Source: Rhynchopus euleeides (lineage: Eukaryota; Euglenozoa; Diplonemea; Diplonemida; Diplonemidae). From it: a stretch of 64,000 nucleotides of DNA. Below, piece after piece: positions 52,770 to 63,349 of the stretch (the first letter of the stretch is position 1; each line of letters opens with the position of its first letter). The stretch is from contig OY723314.1 in NCBI GenBank assembly GCA_963210315.1, positions 124,001 to 188,000 on the forward strand, written 5' to 3'. The translations under genes were made by a program, and so were the position numbers. The notes beneath the pieces were generated by a model, which saw only the letters and a program-made list of their open reading frames with translations, was not told the DNA's origin and searched no databases.

Positions 52770-54776
52770 ATGATGCGTACCTTTGCAGCGCTCGTTGTGC
52801 TGCCGGCCTACCTGGCGATGGCACAGGACTTCCCGTCGTGCACAGTGGAGAGCCCGTCGTGCCCTGACGGGCTGCACTGCGACTACGTGGCGAAGCGGTG
52901 CTACCACGCGCCGCGCCAGCTGGGGGAGGCGTGTGGGATCGAGTCGCTGCGCGGGTGTGCGGAGTACGACGGCAACACGACACACCCCCTTGAGTGCTCC
53001 ACGTGGTGCGGGGTGTGCGTCCTGAAGGACGAGCTTGCGCGTCGTGAGGCGGGAGCGAAGGCAGCGCTTGCCAACAGGGAACGCCACATGAAGCGCGTGC
53101 ACGCAAACGCGGAGCGGTGCGGGCTGACCAGCAACATCACTTTCATGAACTTCGAGGAGACGATTGTGTCGACAATGCCGATTGTGTACCCGCACAACGA
53201 CGCGCAGCTGCGTGGGTTCCTTGCCGCGCTCGCGAAGAACGGCTGCACGGCACGCCCTGTGGGTGCGACACACAGCAGCTCGCCTGTCATTGCATCCGCT
53301 TCGGAGAACGCCACCGTCGGGATTTCGCTTGCGGAGTACATCCCCGACGATGCCGCATGGGCTGGCGTCCTGAACGAGACGGCCAGCACGGTGAAGGCCC
53401 CTGCCGGCTGGTGCCTCTTCCAGCTGTACGAGCTGGCCCGCCCGCACGGCTACTTCCTCCCGACGCAGACAGCAGGTCCCATCTTCACGCTTGCGGGGAT
53501 TGTGACGAACACAGTGCACGGAGGGGTGTTCAACGCCGGGTTCCTGAGCGAGTACGTGCGGTCGCTGCGTGTGGCGGTGTGGACTGCTGCAGGTGACATG
53601 GCCGTGCGTGTGATCACCAGCGAGGCGGAGCTGCGCCACTGGCGCAACAGCTTCGGGATGCTGGGGCTGATCACGGGTGTGGAGTTCCACATGGAGAAGC
53701 GTGACGGGTTCCTCGTCAGCACAGCGCGCCACCACTTCAAGGACTTCACACGCGATGCTGTCGACCAGTACTTCCAGGACCTGGAGAAGGACTACATCTA
53801 CTCCGAGTCTTTCTACAACCCCTACGGGAAGGAGGTTGACACCGTGCTGTTCCAGAAGGGCAATATTGTACCGGAGGCGTGCAACGCTGTAGTGGACTCG
53901 TCGTGCACGTGGGACTACCCGAAGGCGAAGTGCAACGACGAGACCTGCTGCCACTACCAGTACAAGTTCGGGGACATCAACCTGTCGCAGAGCTGCCGTG
54001 CCATCTACACCCCGCAGAAGTCGATGGAAGAGATCAAGACTGCCTACAAGGGGCTGGACAGCGCCATGAGCAAGGTTCCGTACTTCGGTGCCCCGGACAT
54101 GCCCCCGACACAGAACGCAGAGATCTGCATCCTCGAGTGGGCTGACAAGATCAAGATGGGGACGGCACTGGAGACTGTGCTTGAGTTTGCTTTCTTCGAC
54201 AGGACGTTCCTTGCGATCGACTCGGAGGTGGTGCAGAACGGGGAGGACGTGAACGATGGGTTCTATCTGCGTGCAGTGCCCCACGGCATCAAGCTGATGG
54301 CGTACTTCGTGCCGCGTGAGAACCTGTTCGACATGCTGAGCATCATCAGTGACGTCTACGACGAGGTGACGGAGAAGTCTGGCATCAAGCAGCTGGGCAA
54401 CGCCGAGTTCCGGTTCCTCAACATCACAGACAAGATGACGCTGCTGCCGACTGGTGCCCTCTCGGGTCAGCCGAAGACGGGGCAGTACGTGAACTGCGAG
54501 ATGGTCTTCAACGTGTACCCTGGCAGCACGAACCACTGGTGGGCGACCACCCTCTACAAGTACGAGCAGAAGATGCGGCAGCTGGACGGTTTCCTGCACA
54601 CTGGCAAGAGCTTCTGCTACGACCTGGACTCGAACGGCGATATCCAGCCGTACCAGAACACCTCGTGCATCAAGGCCATCTTCAACGACGAGCAGAAGGC
54701 TACCTTCCAGACCTACCGTGCGTCCTCCGACCCTCTCACGCTGTTCGGTGGGGGTGCAGCCCTCGAGTTCTTCTAG
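52770..54776 (+). CDS. Secreted FAD-linked oxidase, copy 3
   Basis: 668 aa, the most diverged copy. Differences are scattered: FPSCTVES for FPMCSVES (an extra Cys-flanking change after the signal peptide), AALAKNG for AVIAKNG, YGKEVDTVLF, SDVYDEVTEKS, and one added residue in PGSTNHWW. At residues ~472-487 it is identical to copy 1 (EFAFFDRTFLAIDSEV), not copy 2. All FAD-binding residues (GATHSSS, TNTVHGG) are kept, so it should be active. The leader before the ATG is the same as in the other copies. Confidence 0.85.
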   Translation: MMRTFAALVVLPAYLAMAQDFPSCTVESPSCPDGLHCDYVAKRCYHAPRQLGEACGIESLRGCAEYDGNTTHPLECSTWCGVCVLKDELARREAGAKAALANRERHMKRVHANAERCGLTSNITFMNFEETIVSTMPIVYPHNDAQLRGFLAALAKNGCTARPVGATHSSSPVIASASENATVGISLAEYIPDDAAWAGVLNETASTVKAPAGWCLFQLYELARPHGYFLPTQTAGPIFTLAGIVTNTVHGGVFNAGFLSEYVRSLRVAVWTAAGDMAVRVITSEAELRHWRNSFGMLGLITGVEFHMEKRDGFLVSTARHHFKDFTRDAVDQYFQDLEKDYIYSESFYNPYGKEVDTVLFQKGNIVPEACNAVVDSSCTWDYPKAKCNDETCCHYQYKFGDINLSQSCRAIYTPQKSMEEIKTAYKGLDSAMSKVPYFGAPDMPPTQNAEICILEWADKIKMGTALETVLEFAFFDRTFLAIDSEVVQNGEDVNDGFYLRAVPHGIKLMAYFVPRENLFDMLSIISDVYDEVTEKSGIKQLGNAEFRFLNITDKMTLLPTGALSGQPKTGQYVNCEMVFNVYPGSTNHWWATTLYKYEQKMRQLDGFLHTGKSFCYDLDSNGDIQPYQNTSCIKAIFNDEQKATFQTYRASSDPLTLFGGGAALEFF

Positions 54777-57700
54777 AGAGACAGAGAGTTGGTGTGGTCA
54801 TTCCTTCACGGGCATTATCACACTTCGCGTCTCGGAGGGACAGAGGGAGTGTTCCTGTGCTGTGGTGACGGGTGCGAATGGCCACACACTATTGCGAAAC
54901 ACACAGCTTTTTCTTTTTTGCGTCGATTCATAGCTTTTTCTGCTTTTCCATTCGAATCACCCCCCCCCCCCCCCCCACCAACATCTCAATTCCCACTTCT
55001 ATCGAGACTTCCCTGAAACAATGGCACGAACATGGCGAGGTGTCAAGAAGTGAGAAGAGTGCCGGTCTTGCCACTCTTTTTGTGTGAAGTGCTTCTTGTC
55101 ATCTGTCCGATGTTTTGTGACCAACCCGTGACCCCACGTGCCCTCCCCGCCTCCCGTGTTGCGTGTGTTGCGTTGCGTGTGCTTTGTAACGGAGCGCGGG
55201 TTCATGTCAAATTGCTTCCCCATCACACCCCCACCCACCCACCCACCATGCACCCCTTCCCCCCCGTGTGTATGTCTCTCGTTTTGCACTCTCTTCCCCT
55301 TCCCACCATGTTTTGAATCTGGGATGGTCCTGGGTCACATGTCAGGCACTGCCTTCCCAGTGGATTGTGCCAGCACCATCCGGCCTGTGCGCTGGGTACT
55401 CGTGTGCCGAACTGTGTCCGTGTTGCGAACTTGAAGGAACTTCACGGAATCCTGTGGGTGCACACTGTCGGGCTGTCTGTCTGGTGTGGTGCAATGTTGC
55501 CAACCAGAAGCGCAGCGAGCGGGCTTCTTCGTGTCCTCTTTTCTCTGGCGTTTGTTGTGCTGCACCGATTGCCACAAGTGTCGCCATCCTGAGATTCCCA
55601 CACGTACGAAGGCATAGGAACTGACCGCACCAAAGTGGTGATCCATTCACGAGGTCTGGCAAATATTGTCGCACCACACCCGAAAACGTTGCCGAGAAAC
55701 ACAGCCCGAGTCCACCTCGCACCTAATGAGTCTTTGTGAACGAAAGAAGAGTTGAATGTGAAACCTCACTGAAATATACATCCCTTCATCGCAGTTGGGA
55801 AGAGTGGGTGGGAGGGAAATTGCGGTCTTGCAGTCAGTGAGCCATTGCACAGCGTGAAGGTCATCTTTGTGCCCAGCTTGAAACCTAGCACCGTCGGGAC
55901 AAGTGGCAACATGGCCACCAGTTGAACCACAACATGGTGATGCTGTCCAGGAGTCCAGTGCTTCAGTGCTTTCTCACTCCAGCTGCAGACTGTGATGATG
56001 CAAGGTACTCATTGACTCTCGTCTGACTGCACCCTCAGTTTGAGACAGAAGCCCTGTTAGATGAACACCCACTTTCTTGAGCTGAACGAGATGCACGATG
56101 ATGCATCCCAAACGCCTGCTTCTGAAGCGTAGTGCCTTTGTTGAGATATCAGCAGAATTCGCCGTTCGCACTGGAACCAGAACATGGCAGCTGGAAGGTG
56201 GCGCTCCACATGTTTGTTGTCGATAGTCGGATCGCAGCATTCGTGAGACGCCATCGTCACACCTGTCACCCATCGCACCCTGGTTGCACCCCTCTCAATG
56301 ACGCCCGTCCCCACCCTTCACGTGACCACACCCCTCTCAGTTGATGTGTCTCCCGATGTGGCGTGCTTTTGTGCGGAGGCTGCACGTCAGCCAGGCTCGT
56401 TCCCAGGTCGCAGGACCTGAGCTGCCTGGTTTCCCGGCCCAGCGTCTCCCAGGCGACTGTCTGGGCTGTGGTTGTGGTGCATGCTTTTCTGCCTTTTTCT
56501 GAATTTGCGGCTGGGTCCAGTCGGCCAGTGAGGTCACCACGAGTTCAGCTTCCAGCTTGCGCAACCCAGGCTGGGATACACGACGGCGGGTGGACAACGG
56601 TCGCAAAGTTGTTGTTGTTGTGTGTCACTCTGTGGCGTGTCCATGTATCACAGGCATACAGCTTGTTCCCTGTGTTTGCGTCTGTGTCTCTGCGTGCTTG
56701 ACGTGCTGCCCAGACTTATTTTTCAGTGGGACTTGGAGGCCCCTTTGTGGTCCAACACCCACTCGCTTGTCTGTTCAGTGACCCCCCACCTCCTTCACAG
56801 TCTTGTTGTTTCTGACCCGCCCCCCTGCTCCTCTGCCAGGTCACGGAATGATCCCCTCCCCTGTTGGTGTTCTTTTTTCAACGTCTCAGTTTTCTCTCTT
56901 CTTTGCATGATCTCCCCCCTCCCCACGCCCTGTTGCGCCGATGTTGCCCGATGCACTCACGACGTGCTGTGTGTAGTGCCGCTCCTGGAACCAGAAGGTT
57001 CCTTGTTTGCCCACCCACCCCACCCCCACCCCCACAGCCCCTGTCCTGTTCTGCTGATGCTATTGTGTTAGCATGTCATGGACTGTCGTCTGCGCTCCTG
57101 GCAGAATCTCTGGGACTTGCAGCTGTTGTTTAAGCTTCTCTGCAAACCTGTCATCAGTGATGGTATTGCGGAGTGTTTGGGACAGCGTCAACGCAAAGCG
57201 AATCTCCTAACAGCCCACGCGCCTCGGTGTTTTGAGTTCGACGACTGCAATACCGATGACTTCCGCTTTGTCTTCAGATTCACCGGCTTGTTTTGGCCGC
57301 CAGCACCCCTTGCCTGAACCAGAACATACCAGAACCGAAATTGCCGAGCTGCATGCCTGCACCGTGAGACGGGTGTGCCTCTTTTGTTGCCTTTTCTGCG
57401 AACGCAGGGTGCACCGTTCTCTCGTGTTCGCTGAGCTCGCTGATTCAACACCCACACTTCTCTCTCTTGTTCTTTTCCTTTTTTTGTGTTGCAGGTTTTG
57501 AGCATCCAATAACAAAGCAGTCCCTAATGAACTGACACACCACACAATACCAGTCTTTCAAGAAACACAGATTTTTTTGGTGGTACCTGATGCTTGATAC
57601 CCCCTGTCACGACACACACGCACTGCTGTGTGGGCATCAGACTAATCAACCAGTGGGTCCCTTCGCTCTGTGCCAAAGTGTGTCAGGTTTGCAGCCTATA

Positions 57701-59058
57701 TTGTGAGGCAGATCGCTTTTCTGCACTTTAGAGCAAAGGCCCCCAGTGCATCTGCCACAACGAGTTGTGTTGCAGACAACAGACGTGTGATTAGCCCAAC
57801 CCTCTCTGCTGGGCGTCATGACAGGCTGTCGTCCTGTGAAGGCCATCTGAATCCACTCGAAGCCAAGAACACCTCCCAGCCCCTTCCTTTTGGTTCGCAT
57901 TCAATCTCGAGATTCGGAGGCTCTCGCTCGTACCCCATGGGCGAGGCCCTCCGTGCTAGCTTCCCCAACCACTGTGTGAGCTGTCGCGATCCCTGCCTTC
58001 TTGGTGCACAACATCCTCGTGCCTGAAGCGATCAAGTCGCGAAGCAACGAAGAGTTACATGAGACGGTACCTTCAGTCCGAACTTTTCGAAGGTGCCCTG
58101 CCCGCCACACGGCACCACATTGCAGGTCGCACGGCATCACACCCAGCTTGCAAAGAGGGAGTCCCTCCCGTGTGTGCACAGCGTCCGTCGTTGCCTTCTC
58201 CCCGCTGACTGATCCCTCTTGCAGGAAGGGTGCCCACGTGCCACCTTCCGCATCCAGGAAGTATGCTTCAGCGGGGGAATGCAGGACGTGGCGCACCCAC
58301 ACCCAACGTGCAAGAGGCTGCTTCGTGCCCCTCGGGGCAGCCCTGCCCCAGAGGGGAGGAGGAGGTGCCAGAAGCAACGGCAAACCACCGCCGCCTCGAA
58401 GCAGACACGCATCAGGCAGCAAGGGCGCACCCCTCCTGGGGCGGTGTGGGCCCTGCCCGCGGTCCACAGAGCAAGTGTGCAGACTGTCCTCTCGGCAATC
58501 TGCTGTGTTCCGGACCCTTCCCCCCCCCCCCCCTCCCTCTCCCCCCCTCCCCTCCCACCCCCTCCTCCCCACCCGCCACCCGCCACTCCCTGTGCCTGTG
58601 TGTGCCGCGATGCAGTGTGCTGGGGGTGCGTGCATGTCCAGCACCCCCGCCGACACTCCATGAGGTCTCCCTAAGCAACGGAAATGCGCCTGTCGCCCGC
58701 ACCACGACGAGAAGGATGCTGCGCACATTCCGGAACCTTCGGAGGCTTGTTGTTGCATCTCAGCCGTGCCAGTGTTTCTCCTCACAGCCCTCACCCCCTC
58801 CCCGTGTGTGACATTCATTGGTGCGCGGTCAGTTGAGGGCGTTTTCGAAGTAAGGCACCGCCATTTGCTGTTTCCTTCGTGTCGCCCCTCCCACGAGGAG
58901 TGCTCCCTTCCTTCAAATAGCGAGGCTGTCTACCCTCTCCCCTCTCCGTACCTTATCATCATTGGACCATCACAGCATCGGAAACACCCTGATTTAATGG
59001 TTCAGCAGAATCACCTCAGGAACCCCCCCCCCCCCCACACCCACACACGTGCACACAC
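54777..59058. other. Downstream part of duplicated unit 3
   Basis: Parallels the unit-1 spacer without the 2.6-kb insertion: 3' flank to ~55,330, empty target at ~55,449, blocks at 56,180-56,690, 57,240-57,490 and 58,140-58,750. A coding-like stretch ~57,995-58,095 (LVHNILVPEAIKSRSNEELHE) ends CGAAG|GTGCCC. No family is recognised and frames differ from unit 1, so genes are not called. Confidence 0.45.
58329..58750. repeat. Conserved unit block with pyrimidine tract, copy 3
   Basis: Third copy of the block at 37,446; here and in unit 1 it is preceded by the same acceptor-like TGATCCCTCTTGCAG and ~100 further conserved bases. Confidence 0.75.
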
Positions 59059-60423
59059 ACAAAAAGGACTAACACTGCGAGAAGGCACTGGGGTGGCTTT
59101 TGCTTTCACTCTCGACAATCAAATTCCCCCCTCTTCCCCTCTCCCCCTCTCCCCACACACACCGCACTGTCCAGACTGATCGAGCCCCACCATGTCTCGG
59201 GCACTGTCATGCAACTTGAGGGAATGGCGGGCGCAAAGGGGTACTGCAGGAGGTCGTGAATTTGGCGCCTTCGATTTTTCTCTCTCTGTGGGAGGTGGGT
59301 GGGAGGTGATCTTGCTATTTCCCCACCAGTTTCCTTTTTCGGCGAAACGAAAAGGGTGGGGGAGGGAGGGGGGGGGGGAGGATATATCAACCGGCGAGTT
59401 TCACCCTATGCTTACTGCTGATGTAGGAGTAAGATTCACCAGAACCGCCAAAACAAAACGTGCCCCTCCCACCCCCCCCCCCCCCCGCCCCCCCCGCGCC
59501 GCAATTTTTTTTCAAAAAAAGTCAAAGCTGCAGCGATGGCGCCCCTACCCACACCCCACCCCGTGTCTCTCTCCGTCTATCATTCACTCCCCCTGTCTCC
59601 TATCTTCTTTCTGGCCCCTGTCCTGAGCCACACACACAACCACCCCCCCCTCCCCTCCCCCCCTCCCCACTCCTGTTCTGAGTGGCGCTGCGCCACGATG
59701 CTGGTCTCCGCCTTTCTCTGTGGGTTCCCCCCCCCCCTGTCAAGTGTCAAAACAAAAAAGAGCATGGCGGGAAACGGCGCGTTCTACCGGCAGCACGACA
59801 ACTACTCCTCCTCACCAGTGCTGTAGGGAGCTGATTTTGTCTTGTCCCGGCTGTGGCGTACAAGACAACAGTATACATCTTGTCTCTAATATTGTACCCC
59901 TCTCCCCCCGCACCGCCATACCAAGTATGGAGGTTTTTACAGCTCGTGATGACAATGTACAACGGTGTGGTGTGTGAAGGCAGTCGCTTGCTTTGTTGCC
60001 ATATGTTTTTTTTATAAAAAAATCGCCGCCTCTTTCACGATCCTGCAGGGGTGGGTGGGTGGGGTGTGTGTGTGTGTGTGTCAGATGCGACGCAGACACA
60101 GATAGTTTTGCCACAGGTTCCCTGCGAGAATATTTTACGACTGCACCCCTCCCCCCCACCACCCACCCCGTGAAATGACAACCCCGCATCACGAGCAAAG
60201 GGGAGAGGGGCTGGCTCTGGTTATTTTTATTCCTTTGTTCTACTTCACTACACCCCCTCCCCTCCCCTCCCCCCCAATCCCCCACCCCCCTCTCTCCCCA
60301 ATGAAGTACCGCCTTCGCTCTGAAGTGCCGAAAAGTGAGCGACGTAACAAATAACCGGTGTCACACTGACACAGAGCGAAGGTTTGCAATGAGTATCTTC
60401 CCCGTCCCCACCCCCCCCTTGGG
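59059..60423. other. Non-coding, simple-sequence-rich interval
   Basis: Begins with copy 3 of the 71-bp dispersed motif (59,059-59,126). The rest holds C-rich and CT-rich runs (59,460-59,490; 59,640-59,670; 60,240-60,300), a GT run (60,062-60,080) and no credible gene. Confidence 0.5.
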
Positions 60424-60867
60424 CAGTGGTGGCAGCGTACGGCCGTACGGTACGCATACGCGTACGCCGTACGCACTTTCTGAAAATCGCGCTGCGTACG
60501 CGTACGCAGATTTTGCGTACGGCTGGTATTCCAGGCCTCTCAGCACACAGTAGGCCACCCAGCGGGTGGCTGGGCCCTGGACTTTGATCTTGCCTTTCAC
60601 AGATGGTTCCTTGCCGCGCACGTGGCGAATAACTCGCAACACCTGCAAGTACACCCGCAATCATACTGCAAAAGGTACCACTTCCGACTGGAAGGCTCGA
60701 AGGCTGCCACTGGGACACCTAAGTTCGACTGTCGGATTTGGTGTGCGGCCATGGCTGTCTCCTGTGCTCCATAGACTGCCGTACGCAGCGCCGTACGCGT
60801 ACGCGTACGCGTACGCCGTACGCACTTTTTGAAAATCACGCTGCGTACGCGTACGCAGCCACCACTG
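60424..60867. mobile_element. 444-bp hAT-like MITE (CAGTGGTGGC ends, 8-bp duplication)
   Basis: The TIR CAGTGGTGGC-GCGTACG begins at 60,424 and its inverse ends at 60,867; flanks CCCTTGGG (60,416-60,423; 60,868-60,875) are an 8-bp target duplication. CAGTGG ends with 8-bp duplications are typical of hAT transposons. Both ends are packed with GTACGC words. The centre (60,530-60,775) reads on the minus strand as two open pieces in different frames (RQSNLGVPVAAFEP, then GKIKVQGPATRWVAYCVL), possibly a captured gene fragment. Confidence 0.85.
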
Positions 60868-61035
60868 CCCTTGGGGGGGTGGGCCGAACCAGACCTGCGA
60901 TCGTGAAGCCCTTTGCTGTCTGCTGAACAAACTGGTGATATGGTGAGGTTTGGCATAGGGTCGGCCGCTGGGTGTACCTTCTCCAGCGTATGATATCTAG
61001 CGTACAGAGAGAATCGACGAGGGAGGGGGTGCACA

Positions 61036-61710
61036 CAGGGCGTTCGCTACTGGGCGAAGTTGGGCCAACTTCGCCTAAATAAATAAATGTTCGGATTTAC
61101 TTCGCCCCAACTTCGCCCAACAACTTCGCCCAAGGGGGCGAAGTTGGATAAAAAAATTCTGGGCTCGGCCCCCACCCCCCGAAGGGGGGTGGGTGGTGTA
61201 AGAGCCCACAGGATCACGAGCCTCAGTGGATGGGGAATGCTCGAAGAAGGAAGTGTCAGAAGGAGACCACAACTGCCTTCCCCAAAGTACGATGTATTGC
61301 TCCGCCCAGACCCCCCTGTGGCGTATGTCTGGTGCCCAAGTCCTTTCAAGTTGCATGAATCTATCCATCCGCAATGAACATATGTTCACTACCGTGGCCT
61401 CCGGCGGCTGGGGGGCTCCGCCCCCCAGACCCCCTGACAGCCGAACTGTGTGGCACAGCGGTCCCTGCCGATCCACGCGTTTCGCTCATAAGCAAGGCTA
61501 TTAGTGTCTTCGGAGGTACTAACAGCCTTGCCAGAAGTGCAGTGATCTGCCCTCTCAAGGAGAGGTAGCCAATGTGTACCTCCCTCGGGGGCGCGAAGCG
61601 CCCCCGAGGGGCGCCTCCCCGACGGATAAAAAAATTTCCCGAATTCCCAAAACCCTAAATAAAACTTCGCCCACCCCACACGGGAGCGGTGGGCGATAGC
61701 GAACGCCCTG
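61036..61710. mobile_element. 675-bp hAT-like MITE (CAGGGCGTTCGCTA ends, 8-bp duplication)
   Basis: Perfect 14-bp inverted ends CAGGGCGTTCGCTA and 8-bp direct flanks GGTGCACA (61,028-61,035; 61,711-61,718). Subterminal words are CTTCGCCCA/TGGGCGAAG. It contains a piece of the dispersed GCCCCCCAGCCGCCGG repeat (~61,398-61,436) and a GC-rich palindrome at ~61,588-61,620. No gene. Confidence 0.88.
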
Positions 61711-61977
61711 GGTGCACAGTTTAAAAAAAATTAAAAGAAATGGAAACACTTTTGACACAGGTCACTCAACACAGGGGAATGGGTGAGGGAGGTTGTGGTG
61801 AAACGCACACGCACACACGCCTCGACCTGTGATGAGGTGAGATGTGGCCCTGCAAATTTGCGGCATCGCGCGCGCCGCAAACTGAAAGTCGGATCTGCTT
61901 TTACTCCGCGTTCCATTTCCTCCTTCATTGCTTGAGGCGACAAAGAAAAAAGATTACCCTCTCACCGGGGTTCTGCT

Positions 61978-62036
61978 AAGAACACGGCCAAACAAACAAA
62001 AAAGAATCATTCCAATCGTTCAAATCGTTCACAATA
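61978..62036 (+). mobile_element. Relic of the LINE 3' end
   Basis: GAACACGGCCAAA...AATCGTTCAAATCGTTCA closely matches the last bases of the LINE tail at 29,190-29,225 (GAGCACGGCCAAAAATCG...). Only ~55 bp remain, a very short 5'-truncated insertion. Confidence 0.5.
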
Positions 62037-62399
62037 CAAGGCAGCCTGACAGCAGCCCTGTGTCTTGAACTCTTCATTGCTGCGTGCCACGGCCCCAGCT
62101 TTGATACATAACGATATCCTGTTCCCCACCAGCATACCCGCATCGCGAGTGGAGGAATTCGAGAGGCCGAGAGGTTCGACTCTATACGCGCCTTTCCTCT
62201 TTCTCGACTCCAAGATCTCGACTCCAAAAAGGCTAAAGCGTTGTTTGTGCGCCAAACCCACATCCCCCACCCCACCCTCGTCCCCCCACCCAAGTCACAA
62301 ACAGTTTGGCACAAAGCAGAAGGCCTACCCGTCGCGTTGCTAAAGAAACAAACTGTTGGAGGCAAAAATAGCATGTGTTGAAGGCGCAGCTGTGTGCAG

Positions 62400-62506
62400 C
62401 TGCAGGCCCCCCCTCCCTCCCCCCCCGCCTTCCCCCCGGCACTGCCTTCTGGCCAGCGTGGTCTTGTCACAGTGCAGAACTCACCTCCACACCGACACCC
62501 ACCAGA
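62400..62506 (+). promoter_or_regulatory. Pyrimidine tract and splice acceptor upstream of biotin ligase
   Basis: A C/T-rich tract (62,405-62,445) is followed by GTCTTGTCACAG at ~62,472 and ~35 bp later the ATG. This is the layout expected of a trans- or cis-splice acceptor ahead of a short 5' UTR. Confidence 0.45.
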
Positions 62507-63349
62507 ATGCGTGCAGTGCCACGAGCCACACATCACTGCCTGAGGTCTGCCGTGTCTGCTGCGGAGAAGATGGACACATACACGACAGGCAGTTGTCAGG
62601 GCGGTGGCACGTTCTACCGGTATGAGATGACGTCGTCTACAATGGACCGGGCGAAGGAGCTGTGCAAGGCACACGCCCCGACGGAGTGGCTGCTGGTGTC
62701 CGCAGTGCAGCAGGCCAGCGGGCGGGGCACAGGGGGCCGCACGTGGGTCAGCCCGCAGGGCAACGTCTACATCAGCATCTGCGTGCCGAAGGACCCCAGC
62801 GTGCTGCCGGTGGACCGCCTGATGTTCCTGCCCCTGGAGACAGGGCTTGCGGTGACGCGCGCGGTGGCACGGATGCTGCCCTCAGCCACCACCTCTGTGC
62901 TGCCCCAGCGCAACACGGAGAACGTTGTGTCGCAGAAGTGGCCCAACGACGTGCTGATCAACGACCTCAAGGTGTCGGGTAACCTGATTGAGGACGGCGG
63001 CAGCCACATGATCGTCGGCATCGGTGTCAACGTGGCTGTCGCACCCAAGGTCGCAGACGGCGGCCGCCCTGCCGGCTGCCTGCATGCGCACGGCTGCACC
63101 GCCACAGATGAGGAGGTGGGCCAGGCCATCTTCAGCACGCTGCGCAACAACATCCTGGCACCGAAGCGCGACGTCGTGGCTGAGTTCTCAAGCACCCTCG
63201 ACTGGCACCGCTCCGTCTTCGAGAGGAACTCCGACGGCACACGCGGCAACGAGTGCACGCCTGTGCGTCTCACCGAGCACGGCCATCTGGTGGTGACGTG
63301 CAAATCGACGGGGAAGGAGAAGACGTTGATCAACGAGTACCTCTTCTGA
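62507..63349 (+). CDS. Biotin-protein ligase (holocarboxylase synthetase type)
   Basis: 280 aa from the ATG at 62507 (frame open upstream only across the pyrimidine tract). It makes biotinyl-AMP and transfers biotin to a Lys of carboxylases. Motifs: SSTMDRA (43-49), GRGTGGRTWVSPQGN (72-86, biotin/ATP loop), KWPNDVL (144-150), LKVSG (154-158, Lys155) and GIGVNV (171-176). A small C-terminal domain (~245-275) matches the usual BPL C-terminal fold. No N-terminal DNA-binding domain is present, so it is not a BirA-type repressor. The first ~21 residues are Arg/Ala/Ser-rich and could be a mitochondrial presequence; if translation starts at Met22 (62570) the protein would be cytosolic, 259 aa. Confidence 0.93.
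   Translation: MRAVPRATHHCLRSAVSAAEKMDTYTTGSCQGGGTFYRYEMTSSTMDRAKELCKAHAPTEWLLVSAVQQASGRGTGGRTWVSPQGNVYISICVPKDPSVLPVDRLMFLPLETGLAVTRAVARMLPSATTSVLPQRNTENVVSQKWPNDVLINDLKVSGNLIEDGGSHMIVGIGVNVAVAPKVADGGRPAGCLHAHGCTATDEEVGQAIFSTLRNNILAPKRDVVAEFSSTLDWHRSVFERNSDGTRGNECTPVRLTEHGHLVVTCKSTGKEKTLINEYLF

Noticed and set aside
47054..54599. Long antisense frames (697 and 823 codons) opposite the oxidase genes
   Set aside because: They mirror the G/C-ending codon bias of the sense gene, and their conservation follows that of the sense protein.
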